Under the pieces are notes generated by a model. That model saw only the letters and a program-made list of their open reading frames with translations. It searched no databases and was not told where the DNA came from. This document shows, piece after piece, positions 35,274 to 48,098 of a stretch of 64,000 nt of DNA (the stretch's first letter is position 1; each line of letters begins with the position of its first letter). The DNA is taken from the NCBI GenBank assembly GCA_002914805.1, contig JXTB01000014.1, positions 1,200,477 to 1,264,476 of the forward strand, written 5' to 3'. The DNA is from Parasponia andersonii. Its lineage: Eukaryota; Streptophyta; Magnoliopsida; Rosales; Cannabaceae. A program made the translations under genes and the position numbers.

Positions 35274-36246
35274 TAATTAGGATTCGAACCATTTTACTCA
35301 TACGCACTCTTCCTAGACCAATTGAGCTCTCAGTTTTTAAATTTAATTAATATTTCAAAAGAGTGGTGTTTCGCTAGTTAACTAACCTTGGTTGTCCTTT
35401 CAAAGTGTAGGATTAGTAATCGACCACATTTCTTTTTCTCTATGATTCAATTCAAAACTAGTACGCCTAGTGGCCCACTATTAAAATATATATTGTCTAC
35501 TTTTCGTATTATATTTAAAAATTAAAAATATTCATATTTAGAATTTTCTTTTATTTAAAATTTAATATATAACCTAATCTAATCCAATATTACACCAATA
35601 GAAACTAGTAAACATCCCTAAAATATGTATAAAAAAAGTGAACTAATCATATTCTAGTTCAATCTAAACTAGTAATCTTATCTGATCCGGTGTACTAAAC
35701 AGTCTAAACTCAAGTATCAACCTTTTTTTTTTTTTTTTTTTTAACGCTCAAATGAGTCAAATCCAAATATAACCCAAATTATTAGACAATAAGGAAGCGT
35801 CTACCAATTTTTTTTTTAAAAATAACGGTATGTTTTTATTTAACTACGCTTTTAATCGATTGGAGAAAATTTCTATACGGTTGAAGTGATGTGAAGTGGT
35901 GATTGGCTTCTCCTATTTCACTTGAAGTGACCGTTAATCAAACTTACTAAATTATAGGGCGCGGTGATCCGCAAGGCCAGAACTGTACAACAAACAAACA
36001 CACCCCTGACCTCTCTTCATGTACTGTCCCTGCCACCTACATTTTATTTATTTTTTATTTGTTTTTTTAATATTCACACCCAGAAACCCAACTGAAGAAG
36101 TCAACAACTCAACTTTACTCTAAAAGATCTCATATCTTATAATACAGCTTATATTTTCTTTTTTTAAAAAAACATAAAATAAAAGAAAGGAAGAAAGAAA
36201 TTCCACCATTTTTGATCTAACAAGTCCGTTGATTTCAGAGAAAATA

Positions 36247-38643
36247 ATGGTTCATTTTCATGAGAAATTGAAGGTTTTCTTCAACAACAGATGGCTTGTG
36301 TTCGTTTGTGCAGTATGGGTTCAGTCCAGTTCTGGGGCTGGCTACTTGTTTGGGAGTATCTCACCTGTGATAAAGAGCACCATGGGGTACAACCAAAAGC
36401 AGCTAGCTATATTGGGTGTGGTTAAGGACTTGGGTGCCTGCCTTGGGTTTGTGGCTGGGAGCTTGAGTGAGGTCTTGCCCAGTTGGGGGCTCTTGCTCAG
36501 TGGTGCAGTGCAGAACTTTATTGGATATGGCTTGCTTTGGCTTATTGTCACTCAGAGATTGCCCACTTTGCCTTTGTGGGTGGTGAGTTCAATTCTTCTC
36601 TGGCTTTGAATTTTCTACTTTTGATTCCTACCCTAATTTAGAATCAGGTTTCTAATTATATTCTTCACGTGGGATTTATTTTATATGACTTAATTTGATT
36701 GCTATCTACATAGGAGCCCCCATTACTCTGCTTAATCTATCAAAACCTCAATTACTTCGGCCTTTTGTTGGGGGCTTTTGGGTCAAATACAAGTTTTATT
36801 TTTTGGTGGGTGAAAGGACAAATACCAGATTTGTTCAGGGTAAAAGCCATACCAGGTTCTGCATGAGTCTGAACTGTTGCTAGTTTTATTGATAATGACG
36901 AAGGAAAGGAGTTCATGCTTAGAAATATACTTTCACATTCTAATTAGTAAAGCCTGATTGGAAAAATATAAATGAAAGATTGATTAGTAAATTCAGACTC
37001 AAGACAACTCTCAAAGTGGTTTAAGTTGATCTCATATGATCATCATGTGAAAATTTAACTTGAAGTTTCTTTTCTCTTTCCAACACTTCCATGCTTAGAA
37101 AAAAAAAATATTAATCAAGCTTCTCTGCAGCTCTGCATATGTATTTATGTGGGAGCAAATGGAGAGACCTTCTTCAACACAGCAGATTTGATTTCATGTG
37201 TGCAAAACTTTCCCAAACACCGGGGTCCTGTCGTTGGGATACTGAAAGGATTTGCTGGGTTAAGTGGTGCAATTTTGACTCAGGTTTATGTCATGATTAA
37301 TGCCCCAAATAAAGCGTCATTGATTTTTATGGTTGCTGTTGGTCCATCAATGGTTGTCATTGCTCTGATGTTTATTGTTAGACCTGTGGAAGGTCATAAA
37401 CAAGTTAGAGCATCTGATGGTTCCAGCTTCTTATTCACCTATGGTGTTTGTCTAATTTTGGCAGCTTATTTGCTGGGAGTCTTAATACTTGAGCATTTGC
37501 TTAACTTGAATCAAACTGTGGTCAACTTACTTGCCATGGGTCTACTCTTTCTCGTACTACTTCCTATTATAATCCCAATTATATTAGTTTCCTTCTCAAG
37601 CCCGAAACCTTCAGCAGAGGAGAGCCTCCTAGCTGAGCCACAAAAACAGGAAGCAGGAATATCCGAGCAGGAAACCAATGAGGTAATTCTTAGTGAGGTC
37701 GAAGACGAGAAATCTCCAGAAGTAGACATGCTTCCAGCTTCAGAACGGCACAAAAGAATGACTCAGTTGCAGGCTAAACTGTTCCAAGCAGCAGCTGATG
37801 GAGCTGTGAGGGTCAGGCGGAGAAAAGGACCGCGTAGAGGGGAGAATTTCACCTTGACACAGGCATTGGTTAAGGCAGACTTTTTGCTTCTTTTTATTTC
37901 CCTTGTACTGGCTGCTGGATCCGGTTTGACAATTTTCAATAACCTTGGTCAGATTACTCAATCAATTGGGTACACTGATTCAACTATTTTTGTTGCCATG
38001 ATCAGCATTTGGAACTTTCTTGGCCGTGTTGGTGGTGGCTACTTCTCTGAGATTATAACGAGGTGAAACTTAGTTTTTCATATCTCTAGGGTCAAAACTG
38101 ATCTTTTTGCTTTAGCTAATTCACGTGTTTTGTCATTTTCTCAGAGATTTTTCCTATCCAAGACCAGTGGCCATGGCCATAGTACAGGTAATCATGGCAC
38201 TTGGTTTTCTCTACTATGCGATGGGGTGGTCAGGGCAAATCTATGTTGTCTCTCTGTTGGTAGGACTTGGCTATGGTGCCCACTGGGCGATTATACCTGC
38301 TTCTGTTTCGGAGTTATTCGGCTTGAGGAGTTTTGGGGCCTTGTATAATTTCATTACATTGGCAAATCCTGCTGGTTCACTAATATTCTCAGAACTCATT
38401 GCTAGTGGCATATATGACTATTATGCAGAGAAGCAAGCTGCTTTGAGGCACCAATATCTGATATCACCAATTACAAAACCGTTTCAGGACAACGAATCAC
38501 TCACGTGCTTGGGTTCTATTTGTTATTCCCTTACTTGTGGGATCCTGTCAGGAGTATGCATTGTTGCAACAGTGTTAAGTATGATTGTTGTTTACCGGAC
38601 AAGAAGAGTCTATTCTCAACTCTATGGAAATCCTCTCAGTTGA
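36247..38643 (+). CDS. NFD4-like / nodulin-like MFS membrane transporter (gene 2)
   Basis: Three exons: 36247-36582, 37131-38062 and 38145-38643, encoding 588 aa. Exons 1 and 3 have exactly the lengths of gene 1 (336 and 499 bases), exon 2 is one codon shorter, and intron phases are the same, so the two are tandem duplicates about 21.5 kb apart. The ATG at 36247 (MVHFHEKLKVF) is preferred over an in-frame TTG upstream. Landmarks are NRWLVFVCAVWVQSSSGAGY, PVVGILKGFAGLSGAI, a cytosolic acidic loop with EESLLAEPQKQEAG, GENFTLTQALVKADF, TIFNNLGQITQSIGY and GRVGGGYFSEI. The predicted layout is about twelve membrane helices. Substrate unknown. The loop sequence and the region around residues 355-375 differ most from gene 1. 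Intact reading frame and consensus splice sites point to a working gene. Confidence 0.94.
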
Positions 38644-40688
38644 GTTTTGCAAGCTTCAAACAATGGACATTGTCTACTATACCAGCAAATCCATGTGAAG
38701 TGGACCAAACATTTTGAGCATTGCCTACTTCCATGCACAGACAAACTGTCCTTCATTTGGCATTTGATTTTCGATTGATTATTTCTGTTAAATACATCTA
38801 TTAAATATCTTCAGGGTGTCTTCGACGAAAGATCATAAACCAGTCCGGTGGATTTGTTTTATTCATGTTATGCTGCCACAGCCCATTATTTGTCAATTAT
38901 ATTCTCATTTTCCAATTCTTTCATTTCTAGTTTATTGGAATGTAAAGAATCGGTGGTGACTGATTCTAGTGTTCTTCCTCTGTAACTTGTAAAGACATCA
39001 TGTGTTTGAAGTTTTCCTATAGTTCTGTTGAACAATGTTATTTTGTCAAGAAAATGCAAGAGATACTCTTCTATTTTCTCCCTTGGTTCTGTATATGAAT
39101 ACTCCGTCAAAAGATCATGACTAGCAGTGAAGAATGTTAGATCTTGGAATGAAAAATACAAGGCACTGGTAGAACAAGAAGCTACTAACTGATTATCCAA
39201 CCTCTTCACATGACATTTGATTTATTCTGGTAAGAGCACAGAAGAACAAAACAACACAGCAAAAACCAGCTACATCTTAATTAGTTTCTCTGCACTATGA
39301 AAAGTTTCACACTTGGATGTCGCTTTTTATCTGGTGTAACCTTCAGACTCACATGTTCTGTCTACTTACTCAGATATAGGGTTAGATTGTGTACTGATAT
39401 TGGATACTGGTTTTTACCTTTTATAACTAGAAAAGTTAAAAACCAGTGAAAAAACAATGCTTTTTAATTCCTTAAGTAGTGTTCAGCACTGAAAAACAAA
39501 GAACTAAACAAACCTTAGTATCATAAATTAACATGATTTCATATTATGTAATTTTACAATAACATGCTCTGGTCCGGTGCATTTGTTGCTAAGTTCCCAA
39601 TAGAGCTCAACACAATTGACAAGCATTAGGAAAAACTTAAGGATGCCTTTATTCCTGATCTGTTTCTCTGATACAATGTAACAGAACCATATTCAGTAGT
39701 GAGGGGTGATAAACCATACATGGCAAGGTGGCAGGTGGTCATCTAGATATTGGGCTGAATTGGATTTTTACTGTCATAAAGGAAAACAATATCAGAATCC
39801 TTCTTATATGGAAGGAGCTTAAGTACATGCATATCTGCTAAGGTGAAATGCATATATTTTATGAGGAAAGTTAATTACTCTTCTTCCTTTTCATTTTCTT
39901 GCTGTTTTTACCAAAGTCAAAAGGAAGGACCATTTGTATGGACAGTGAACTTTCCTACATACAATCTCTAATATTCAACAACATTCTCTTTGTATCACTT
40001 ATTTCCAAAAAAAAAAAAAAAAAAGGAAAAATCAAAATGTAGAAATTTCAATTTTACCTGAAATTAAAAAATTCAAAGTGAAAATTATAAACATATACAT
40101 ATATAAATCAATGTGTCAAATTCAAATATAAGTTGGACATTAGTTTGATATTTAAACCAAGTGTCAAAATCAAAAGTTAGAGACTTGTCATTTTCCACAA
40201 TGTAACTTAAAATTTTGCTTGAGAATCCATACACCAATGTAACGGAAAAAGTAACATGCATGCTATAAGTTTTAAACTAACAAAGAAAAATAAATGAAAC
40301 CCCACTTTTTTATTTCTAAAGTTTCAGGAAAAAAAATTGACAATATTTCCAAGAGTTTTACACTATCAATTTTATTATTTGACAGTGAATTCTATTATTG
40401 GGTCACATATTTTAATAATATAACAAAATATAATAAATTTACGTGCGAAGCCGTGAGCCTAAGAATATAAAAAATAAACTTCTAGCCTTCTTTATTTGCA
40501 AATATTTGCATGCAATTAACAAGAGTTAAAAGTTGACCCTAGTAAGGGTTGCCAAAAAATTGTTGGGTAATACTTTTAAATACAAGCAAAACGCCACCCT
40601 TTTTCGTATTTTAATAATATAAGTATTTTTACTGCGAAATCTTCTCTGGGTTTGGAATATATTCACAAAAAAATTACTGAAACTCCCA
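38644..40688. other. 3' flank of gene 2 and intergenic DNA
   Basis: No gene seen. Frames here are short and without domains. A poly(A) run lies at about 40007-40024. Confidence 0.4.
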
Positions 40689-40788
40689 TTTTATTTTTAT
40701 TTTTCTGATCATGGTGGCAGAGAGCAAAAATCAGAATTGTGAATGAAATTCTTCAAAGCCATCTCTAAGATTCAAATTCTGAAAATGG

Positions 40789-41861
40789 GTATCTTTCCTA
40801 CTTCTTTTTTACCTGCATGTTTATTATTTTCCGTTTTTTTTTTTTTGGTTATGGAATGTAATTTTCTCTGGCATTGTTTCTTCGTTAAATTGTTAAACTG
40901 ATGATATGAACATATTAGGTTTTAGTGAATGCTACTGAATTTTTGGTCCAGTTGAATGCGTTACGTGAGCTGTTTAGAGTTTAATTGAAAATTTAGTGTG
41001 TAGATAGTAAAGGGATGGTTTTGAATTTTTTTTTTTTTTTTTTTTTTGGGATACTTTTATTCAATGAGAAGTGTGTTTTTTATTCTCTCTGTTCGTTATT
41101 CTTGAGTATGGAACTTGGGTTTTGGATTGTTCATTCATTGGAAGTGGATTATTAACAAAGATTTTCACTTACGAGGCTTTTCCTTTGTTTGGTTCCTGAA
41201 AATTCATATGAAACGTATACTTTGATTTCCGTAAATCTGCTCTCTATGCAATCGTTTACAAGCATAATCAATGTTTTGTTCGTTTAATATATTTTCTCAT
41301 CAGTGAACATGTTATAAGTGATTTTGCTTTAACAATTTTTCTTTTTTGAAACGTTTTGTGATCTTGATATTTGTGTATGGGCATGAGCAGAGTTGCACGG
41401 ATGGCATTGTAATAACATTATCCTTAATGGTAGTATATGTCAACTTGTTGTGCTTATTTCAAAAGTTCGGTACTCGAGCTTCATGAATTCTCATTACAAC
41501 ATTGGTTCTTTTGGCAGGTATTGGTTCTATCATTCAATTGGTTGTTATATTTGATTGTCTGATTAATGATCATGTTGTGCATATTTCAAAAGTTCGGTAC
41601 TTGAGCTTCTTGAATTGGCGTTACAACGTCAAATCTTTTGGCGGGTATTTGTTAGTTTGTCTAATTGGTTGTTACAAATAAAGTTTTGGATTGATGATCA
41701 CAAGGAACATTGATTAGGATGCTATACCTGTAAATGCTTCCTATGATTGATCGTGGCACTATTATTCTTCGTGATATTTGAATCTTTCTTTGTGTTTAGT
41801 ATTGAAGTAGTTTCCTTATTCTCATTTTTGTTTTTTTGGTTTTTCCTTTGGCTTACGTCAG
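40789..41861 (+). other. Probable 5'UTR intron of the DnaJ gene
   Basis: A GTATCT donor follows a leader-like stretch at about 40700-40788. A pyrimidine-rich tract ending TTACGTCAG lies at 41861, about 140 bases before the start codon. Leader introns are common in this gene family; inferred from splice signals only. Confidence 0.4.
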
Positions 41862-42002
41862 GCTTCCGCTATCAGAAATACTTTAATCATAGATGCGGAA
41901 ATATATAGATATTGGTGCTGTTGATTACATGGCAGCTATACTTACAGCGAAGAAAGAAGGAAATATCGTAGCCAATTATCGAGGGCCACGTAGATTGTGA
42001 TA

Positions 42003-44465
42003 ATGGAATGTAATCAAGAAGCGGCCCTCAGGGCTAAAGAGATAGCAGAGAAGAGGTTCGAGGAGCAAGACATTGTTGGGGCTAAGAGATTTGCTATAAA
42101 GGCGCAAAGCTTGAATCCCGAGCTTGATGGCCTTCCTCAATTGATCGCGACTCTTGATGTCTACATCTCTGCTGAGAAGCGACCAAATCAGGAAGTCAAT
42201 TGGTACAGGGTCCTCGGTGTGGATCCACAGGCTGACTCAGCCACAATTAATACTCATTACAAGAAACTGGCCCTTGTCATTCACCCTGATAGAAATAAAT
42301 CTGTAGGTGCGGACGGGGCTTTTAAAATTCTATCTGAAGCCTGGAGCTTGTTGTCTGATAAAGACAGTCGAATTCTTTATGACCAGAAGCGGAATTTAAG
42401 GTTTATGTCTGAAAATCTTTCAGACAGGAAATCATCAATGTCCAGTGGACAGAATGGTTTCCATAATCTTTCAAACCGTAATGGTTCACATGAACAAGAT
42501 TATAAAGGTGCTACTTACTCCAGGGCTTTTCCAGCTTCATCTTGTCCAACAAAACCCACATTTTGGACTGTGTGCAGTGCTTGTAAGACATTTTTCGAGT
42601 ATCTTAGAAGGTATCTCAACCAAAATCTTGTATGTCCCAATTGCTGTCAACCCTTTTATGCTTTTGAGATGCCACCCCCACCTATAAATGGCAATGGTTT
42701 ATCCCATCCTTGGTCTTCTTACATGCAGCAACGTAATTCTAGTCAATGTACTATTAATAAGAACTCATGTGCTAAAGAAAGGAGACCTGCTTCTATGGCA
42801 AATGTGGGACTGGCTGGATTTTCTGGTGACTTGTCAAAGAAAACTTTTCAGGCTGATCTATACTCGGGGGTAGGTGGTGCTGAGAGTATGAGGCCAATGG
42901 CTTATGTGTCTGCTCAAGCTGCAGGTGGTATTCATTCAGGATTTGGGAAATTGAAGAGAAAGTTTGAAGAGACACCATTTAATCCCCTGAGAGAGGAGTG
43001 TATTAAGCCCAGTTCTCATGTTTTAAAGAATGCAGGTGCTGGATTAGATAATGGGTCTTCTGGTGCTGGTTTTAGTACTATCTACAAAGGAGATGGGCAT
43101 CAAAAACGAAGACAAATGGATGACCAGAAGATTGCAAATTCAGTGGGAACTGGTAATGGGGTTGGTGCTGTGGAAACTATATATGGATGCACAAGAAGGA
43201 TGAACATAGCTGCAAACTGCAAAATTAATTGCACCAGGGAGCTGTCATTGCTAGAGTCACGGAATATGTTGATGGAGAAGGCTAAGAAAGTGATTAGCAA
43301 GAAGCTTAATGCAAGGAGATTGGCCGATGTATCAAAAGTCCAGTACAAATTGAAGGAGGTTAGGGTCATTGGGAACGGAAAGAAAGAAGCTGTTAAACCT
43401 GTTGTAAAAGCTGACATGAGTAAAGGTAGGGAGCATGTTGACTCCAAGGAGAAAGAGCACACTGCAATTACTCCCCCTGTGAAATCTGATGTTAATCCCA
43501 ATGCGAGTTACTCTGATCCAGTATCAATGAGTGTTTCAGATCCAGATTTTTATGATTTTGACAAGAATCGAACTGAAAGTTCATTCGGCAGTGACCAGCT
43601 CTGGGCTGCATATGATGAGGATGATGGGATGCCTCGTTATTATGCTATTGTTCATCGTGTGATCTCGGTAAAGCCATTCAAAATGATAATTAGTTGGCTA
43701 AATTCCAAAAGTAATGATGAACTGGCCCCGTTAAACTGGGTTGCTTCTGGTTTTTTTAAAACTAGTGGGGATTTTCGAATGGGGAAGCCTGAAGTTTATA
43801 CTTCTCTCAATTCCTTCTCACACCAGGTTAAGTGGACAAAAGGTTCAAGAGGAGCCATTCAAATATATCCTACCAAGGGAGATGTTTGGGCTCTGTATAA
43901 GAACTGGTCCCCTGATTGGAATGAGCTTACTCCAGATGAAGTGATACACAAGTATGACATGGTGGAAGTACTTGAAAATTACAATGAAGAACAAGGTGTG
44001 ACTGTTATGCCACTTGTCAAAGTAGCTGGTCTCAAGACAGTGTTTCGACAGCATTGGGACCCAAGTAAAATCAGGACAATTCCCAGAGAACAGATGTTTC
44101 GGTTCTCTCACCAGGTTCCTTCTTACTTGCTCACAGGTAATGAAGGTCAGAATGTTCCTAAAGATTGCTTGGAACTCGATCCTGCTGCTACACCTTTAGA
44201 ACTTCTTCAGGTAACAACAGAAGTGCAGAAGGAAGAAATGGTGGAAACAGCTCAGAAAACCAAGGGAGGAGATTCAGTGGAGAGTTTGGAAAGGCCCAAG
44301 GCTCAGGAACTGGTGGAGAATTGGAAAGCACCCAATGGAAAAGGTCTGGTACAAGATTCCGAAAGAGAAGTTGCAGCAGAAGTTACCAGGAGGGAGAGGG
44401 AAACCAACGAAGGAAAGTGGGTGGTATACAAGCGTAGACGGCCAACTAAAGGTAAAAGAAGTTAG
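42003..44465 (+). CDS. DnaJ (HSP40) domain protein with DUF3444
   Basis: Single coding exon, 820 aa. The ATG at 42003 (MECNQEAALRAKEIAEKRF) is the family's usual start; the GTG two codons earlier is not. An N-terminal helical stretch (residues 1-60) is followed by the J domain (about 66-127, VNWYRVLGVD) with the HPD triad at 94-96 needed to stimulate HSP70 ATPase activity. A C-x2-C...C-x2-C motif (VCSACKTFF, VCPNCCQPF) near residues 195-220 may bind zinc. A low-complexity, basic linker follows, and DUF3444 at about 510-730 (DFYDFDKNRTESSF, QLWAAYDEDDGMPRYYA, FSHQVPSY). The C-terminal 90 residues are charged. Plant members are thought to be nuclear or cytosolic co-chaperones; clients are unknown. 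No frame damage. Confidence 0.95.
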   Translation: MECNQEAALRAKEIAEKRFEEQDIVGAKRFAIKAQSLNPELDGLPQLIATLDVYISAEKRPNQEVNWYRVLGVDPQADSATINTHYKKLALVIHPDRNKSVGADGAFKILSEAWSLLSDKDSRILYDQKRNLRFMSENLSDRKSSMSSGQNGFHNLSNRNGSHEQDYKGATYSRAFPASSCPTKPTFWTVCSACKTFFEYLRRYLNQNLVCPNCCQPFYAFEMPPPPINGNGLSHPWSSYMQQRNSSQCTINKNSCAKERRPASMANVGLAGFSGDLSKKTFQADLYSGVGGAESMRPMAYVSAQAAGGIHSGFGKLKRKFEETPFNPLREECIKPSSHVLKNAGAGLDNGSSGAGFSTIYKGDGHQKRRQMDDQKIANSVGTGNGVGAVETIYGCTRRMNIAANCKINCTRELSLLESRNMLMEKAKKVISKKLNARRLADVSKVQYKLKEVRVIGNGKKEAVKPVVKADMSKGREHVDSKEKEHTAITPPVKSDVNPNASYSDPVSMSVSDPDFYDFDKNRTESSFGSDQLWAAYDEDDGMPRYYAIVHRVISVKPFKMIISWLNSKSNDELAPLNWVASGFFKTSGDFRMGKPEVYTSLNSFSHQVKWTKGSRGAIQIYPTKGDVWALYKNWSPDWNELTPDEVIHKYDMVEVLENYNEEQGVTVMPLVKVAGLKTVFRQHWDPSKIRTIPREQMFRFSHQVPSYLLTGNEGQNVPKDCLELDPAATPLELLQVTTEVQKEEMVETAQKTKGGDSVESLERPKAQELVENWKAPNGKGLVQDSEREVAAEVTRRERETNEGKWVVYKRRRPTKGKRS

Positions 44466-47400
44466 GGTGCTCACTTTTTGCCATCACAGTGGACTTGACC
44501 TAGTTGGAAGGGATTCATCTGTTCAGCTATACACACAGAATTCAAAGAGTAGAATGTTTTGACAAGGTACAGCAGTTTTGTTCTCCTTTCTGTATGACAG
44601 TTGATCAACAGCTTTGTTCGGAGTCATCTCAGCTCTATCGGTAGCTTGCACACAGTCTAGAAGGAGATTTTTTTTCTTCTTAATTTCCCAGACACCATGC
44701 TGAAGAACTAATTCTTTGCAGCTGGTCAAATTTGGGGACCTTGGAGCTGCATGACCTTTCTGTGCATCTCATAATGCTTTTCAATGTTTTTAGTTTATTT
44801 TCATTTTAGACTTTGCTAAACTTTTGGCTTTATACCAGTTTGCTCAGATATTACCCCTTTTCTTAGTTTCATGCTTTTTTTATGGTACATCATCTTTACT
44901 GTTTCATTGGTATTGGGTCTTGTTTAGTTTTTATCTATACAACTATTGTTTTAATTCACCAGACAAGGGTAAGCTCAATCAATTGAGGCCATTTCTCATA
45001 GAGACTCCAGTTTAATGCTCAATCATTTTTGGCTCATGTTTATTTTTTTTTCCTTTCCGGATGTGTCTCATTCTCTTTGATAGGACACCATTATTATAAT
45101 GCTTAATCGTAACCATATTGTGTGTATCCTTGATGAAAGCAAAAGGGAGCTTGTGAAATACAATTTCAAACAGGTACAAAGATGGTCTGGAAAACATTCC
45201 TAACTCAAAGTGACGGCCGCCCTTCTCTGTGAACAGGTGTATGTACGTGCATACATTCATGTATCTTACAAGATACACATGCATATGTTTATATCCAAAT
45301 ATATATATAGATAAATAGATATATGTGAATGTAAATATAAAAAATGATGTATACGGATATATTTTGAGACTCTTGTGAACTGTGTTATGTATTTACTAGA
45401 TCAAGGGCAAAGCTGAAGATAGCCAAGCGAAGGAAGATGGCAGGAAACTGTTGATAGCTTTATGTTTGCAGAACGATTCTAAGTCTCATACATTTTCTCC
45501 ACTTGGAGCAGATTTGATTTAGATTATATATTATAGTTCATTCTTGTGAGAAATGGCCATAATATAGTTCCAGAATCCAGAAGGTTTGCTCCAACAAAAG
45601 AATACAGGAGAAGGAGAAGCTCTTTGTATCATATTTTATGGCATTTCTTTTTTCTTTCCTTTTTCTTTTTATGCTCTATAAAGGATCAGAAAACTACCAA
45701 GTCATTGCAGTAACTTCAATTTTTTTTTTTTTTTTTTTTTTAAATTTTTGTGCTGGAAATTGCGGTAACTTGATGCCTTCAAGTAAGACGTTTTATCCAC
45801 CTCGGTCTGTTAGTGGGATGGTAAGATCACTCGTTTCTAGTTCAAAGACTTGGAGTGGCATGTATAGGCAATCTACTTCGAAATGAATTCATGATTTTCT
45901 ATACGACGTAGGTACGCAGAACAACCCATCATTATTTGTGTATGCCACTTTTTCTCCTTTTTTTTCTTTGAGAGGACAAATGAGCGCCTTGGAGAACGAT
46001 TTAAGGGGAAAAAAATGTGCCATTTAAGGTGGGAAAAAATGTGCACATTATAGTATATTGTTCTTTTCTACAAAGAACATTACTTCTAGACCAAGAATAA
46101 GCATTTTTATTGGTGAGTCTCACTTTGGTATTTAAGTTTTAAATTTTATCAATTTGGTTCATAAAATATTTGTGGATTTATGAAATTAATAAAATTGAAG
46201 GTTACATGTGTCTCATGTACTTTTTCTGCTTACAATAAAACATAATTTACGTATATATGTATATAAAGCAAAATGGACTCAAATGGAATTTTTTAAGTAA
46301 TTTGAGAATCAAAATGACAAAATTTAAAGTTTAAGAATTTTCCTCATAATTTAAGGATCAATAGGATCATTCATCGTTTAGATTAATGAGATAACCCAGT
46401 CTCATTATTATGAGTTATTGGAAAAGTTTGTATATATATATATACATTTTATTTTGCTGGAAGAAAAGTTAGTAAGACATACAAATTTGCAACTCGTTCT
46501 TGTGCATCACTACTAACAATTAACAAAGAGGGCTAAAAGAATTTATTTATTAAAAAAACATGGCTTAAAGAGAAGAGGAACAATAAAATAACATATATTT
46601 CAAATTTTGGGAATGTTAAATATACTTTCTTTTAAATTTTTCAGTCTTATTGATTAGCTTGTAAATTCTACATAATTTATTATAGTACGCAATAGATTCT
46701 AGTATTAAATAATGAGAATAAAATAGTGCTTTAAGTTGGTGCAAGAACCATGTACTCCATAAATTTGCAAATTGCCTGAATAAATTAGGCTTTAATTTCT
46801 AACCACTAAAATGGAAATGATTGGTTAGTTAGACCCACTATAACCGCTTTTTAGGTTCAGAAACATTACAATAATAATACTCTCACAGAACTCTCCAAGT
46901 GAGCCATCGAGGAAATAGGGGAATATGCTCCTCTATTTTCATTTTTCTAATTTCTCATCCTTTGTTTTGATGGTACATTTTTTTTTTTTTTTTTGCTTGA
47001 ATTGTTTTGATGGTACTTGGTAGTTAGTACTTCCTCCCCTTTCGGCTTGTGTCTTTCCGTAGAGTTTATTGTGTTTGATTATTCATTTATATTATTATTG
47101 TATTATGCGGTACGTGAGTTCTTTAATTGGATTCTACCACACAACATATCTAGTATAATATTTACATTGGCCAAACCTTATTCTTCTTTAGGGAAGTAAG
47201 TTTAATATCTTTAGTGGAAAAAATTTCTTAATGGACAAACAAACGGGAGGAGAAATTTCATTTATGTATATTTATTCAATATAAAAGCAGATGGTGAAAA
47301 AAAAAAAGTCCGAAAACAATCCATATAATGTTGGTCCATGTATACAAAAAATTTCCAACATTTTAAGACGGTCTGTCCCCAAAACTTCTTAGGTCAACAT

Positions 47401-47880
47401 TTTCGCATGAAAAATACTTTAACATATTGACATTTCTAGCAAAAATTTAAAAAAAATAAAAAAAATAGGGACATCATTTTTTTTAATGAAAAATTTGCAC
47501 CAGATAAAATAATATGATATGATTTTTAAACATATCTTATCCCAAAATTACACCCACATAATTTAAAGTTTTGTGTTAAAATTCACGTTAGTTGATACAA
47601 ATTTTTGGTGTAAATTACGAGAATAGTTATCACTGTGTTTTTTTTCCCCCCCTTTTTAGTTATTTCATTTTCATCTTTCTAATCTAGAAACTTCGATTAA
47701 CACGAAAAGATAAATGCCTTCATTATGAAATGAAACGTTTTTTTTTTCCACAAAACAAAACCATTAGAATTTATAGTTTTTGTTTGAAAAAAATATCTTA
47801 CACTGAAATTACAAAGCCCAATTGAATTATAAACTTTGCCAAATAATATAATTTATTCGTTTTTTATTTATTTTATTTTA
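44466..47880. other. DnaJ 3' region and intergenic DNA
   Basis: 44466 to about 44800 is likely 3'UTR. Beyond it nothing gene-like was supported; poly(T) tracts occur near 45721 and 46979. The sequence just before the NF-YC gene turns CT-rich at about 47925-47960, typical of a plant leader. Confidence 0.4.
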
Positions 47881-48098
47881 AAAGAAAGCATCTGCGCTGC
47901 ACGGGGTATTGTACCTTATCCCATCTTCCTCTCTCTGTCTCTCGTTCTGTCTCTCCTGTCTGCAAATCCCCAATCCGCCATTTTCATCCCCCAATGCAAA
48001 ACTCACTCTGATCGACCAAACCCACCAGAGAACGAACACCGATTTCGCCATTTTCCCAGAAAAACCCATTACTGGAATCAAAATCGCCGACCACCCAG

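Noticed and set aside
35276-35335. tRNA gene on the minus strand
   Set aside because: Has a B-box-like GGTTCGAATCC but no acceptor or anticodon stems; SINE-like stub instead.
41997-42002. GTG start of the DnaJ gene
   Set aside because: The ATG at 42003 gives the usual MECNQEAA start of the family.
45400-45522. Exon-like stretch reading KGKAEDSQAKEDGRKLLIAL
   Set aside because: Considered as a further exon downstream of the DnaJ gene; no splice partner in the DnaJ gene, which already ends normally, and no homology.
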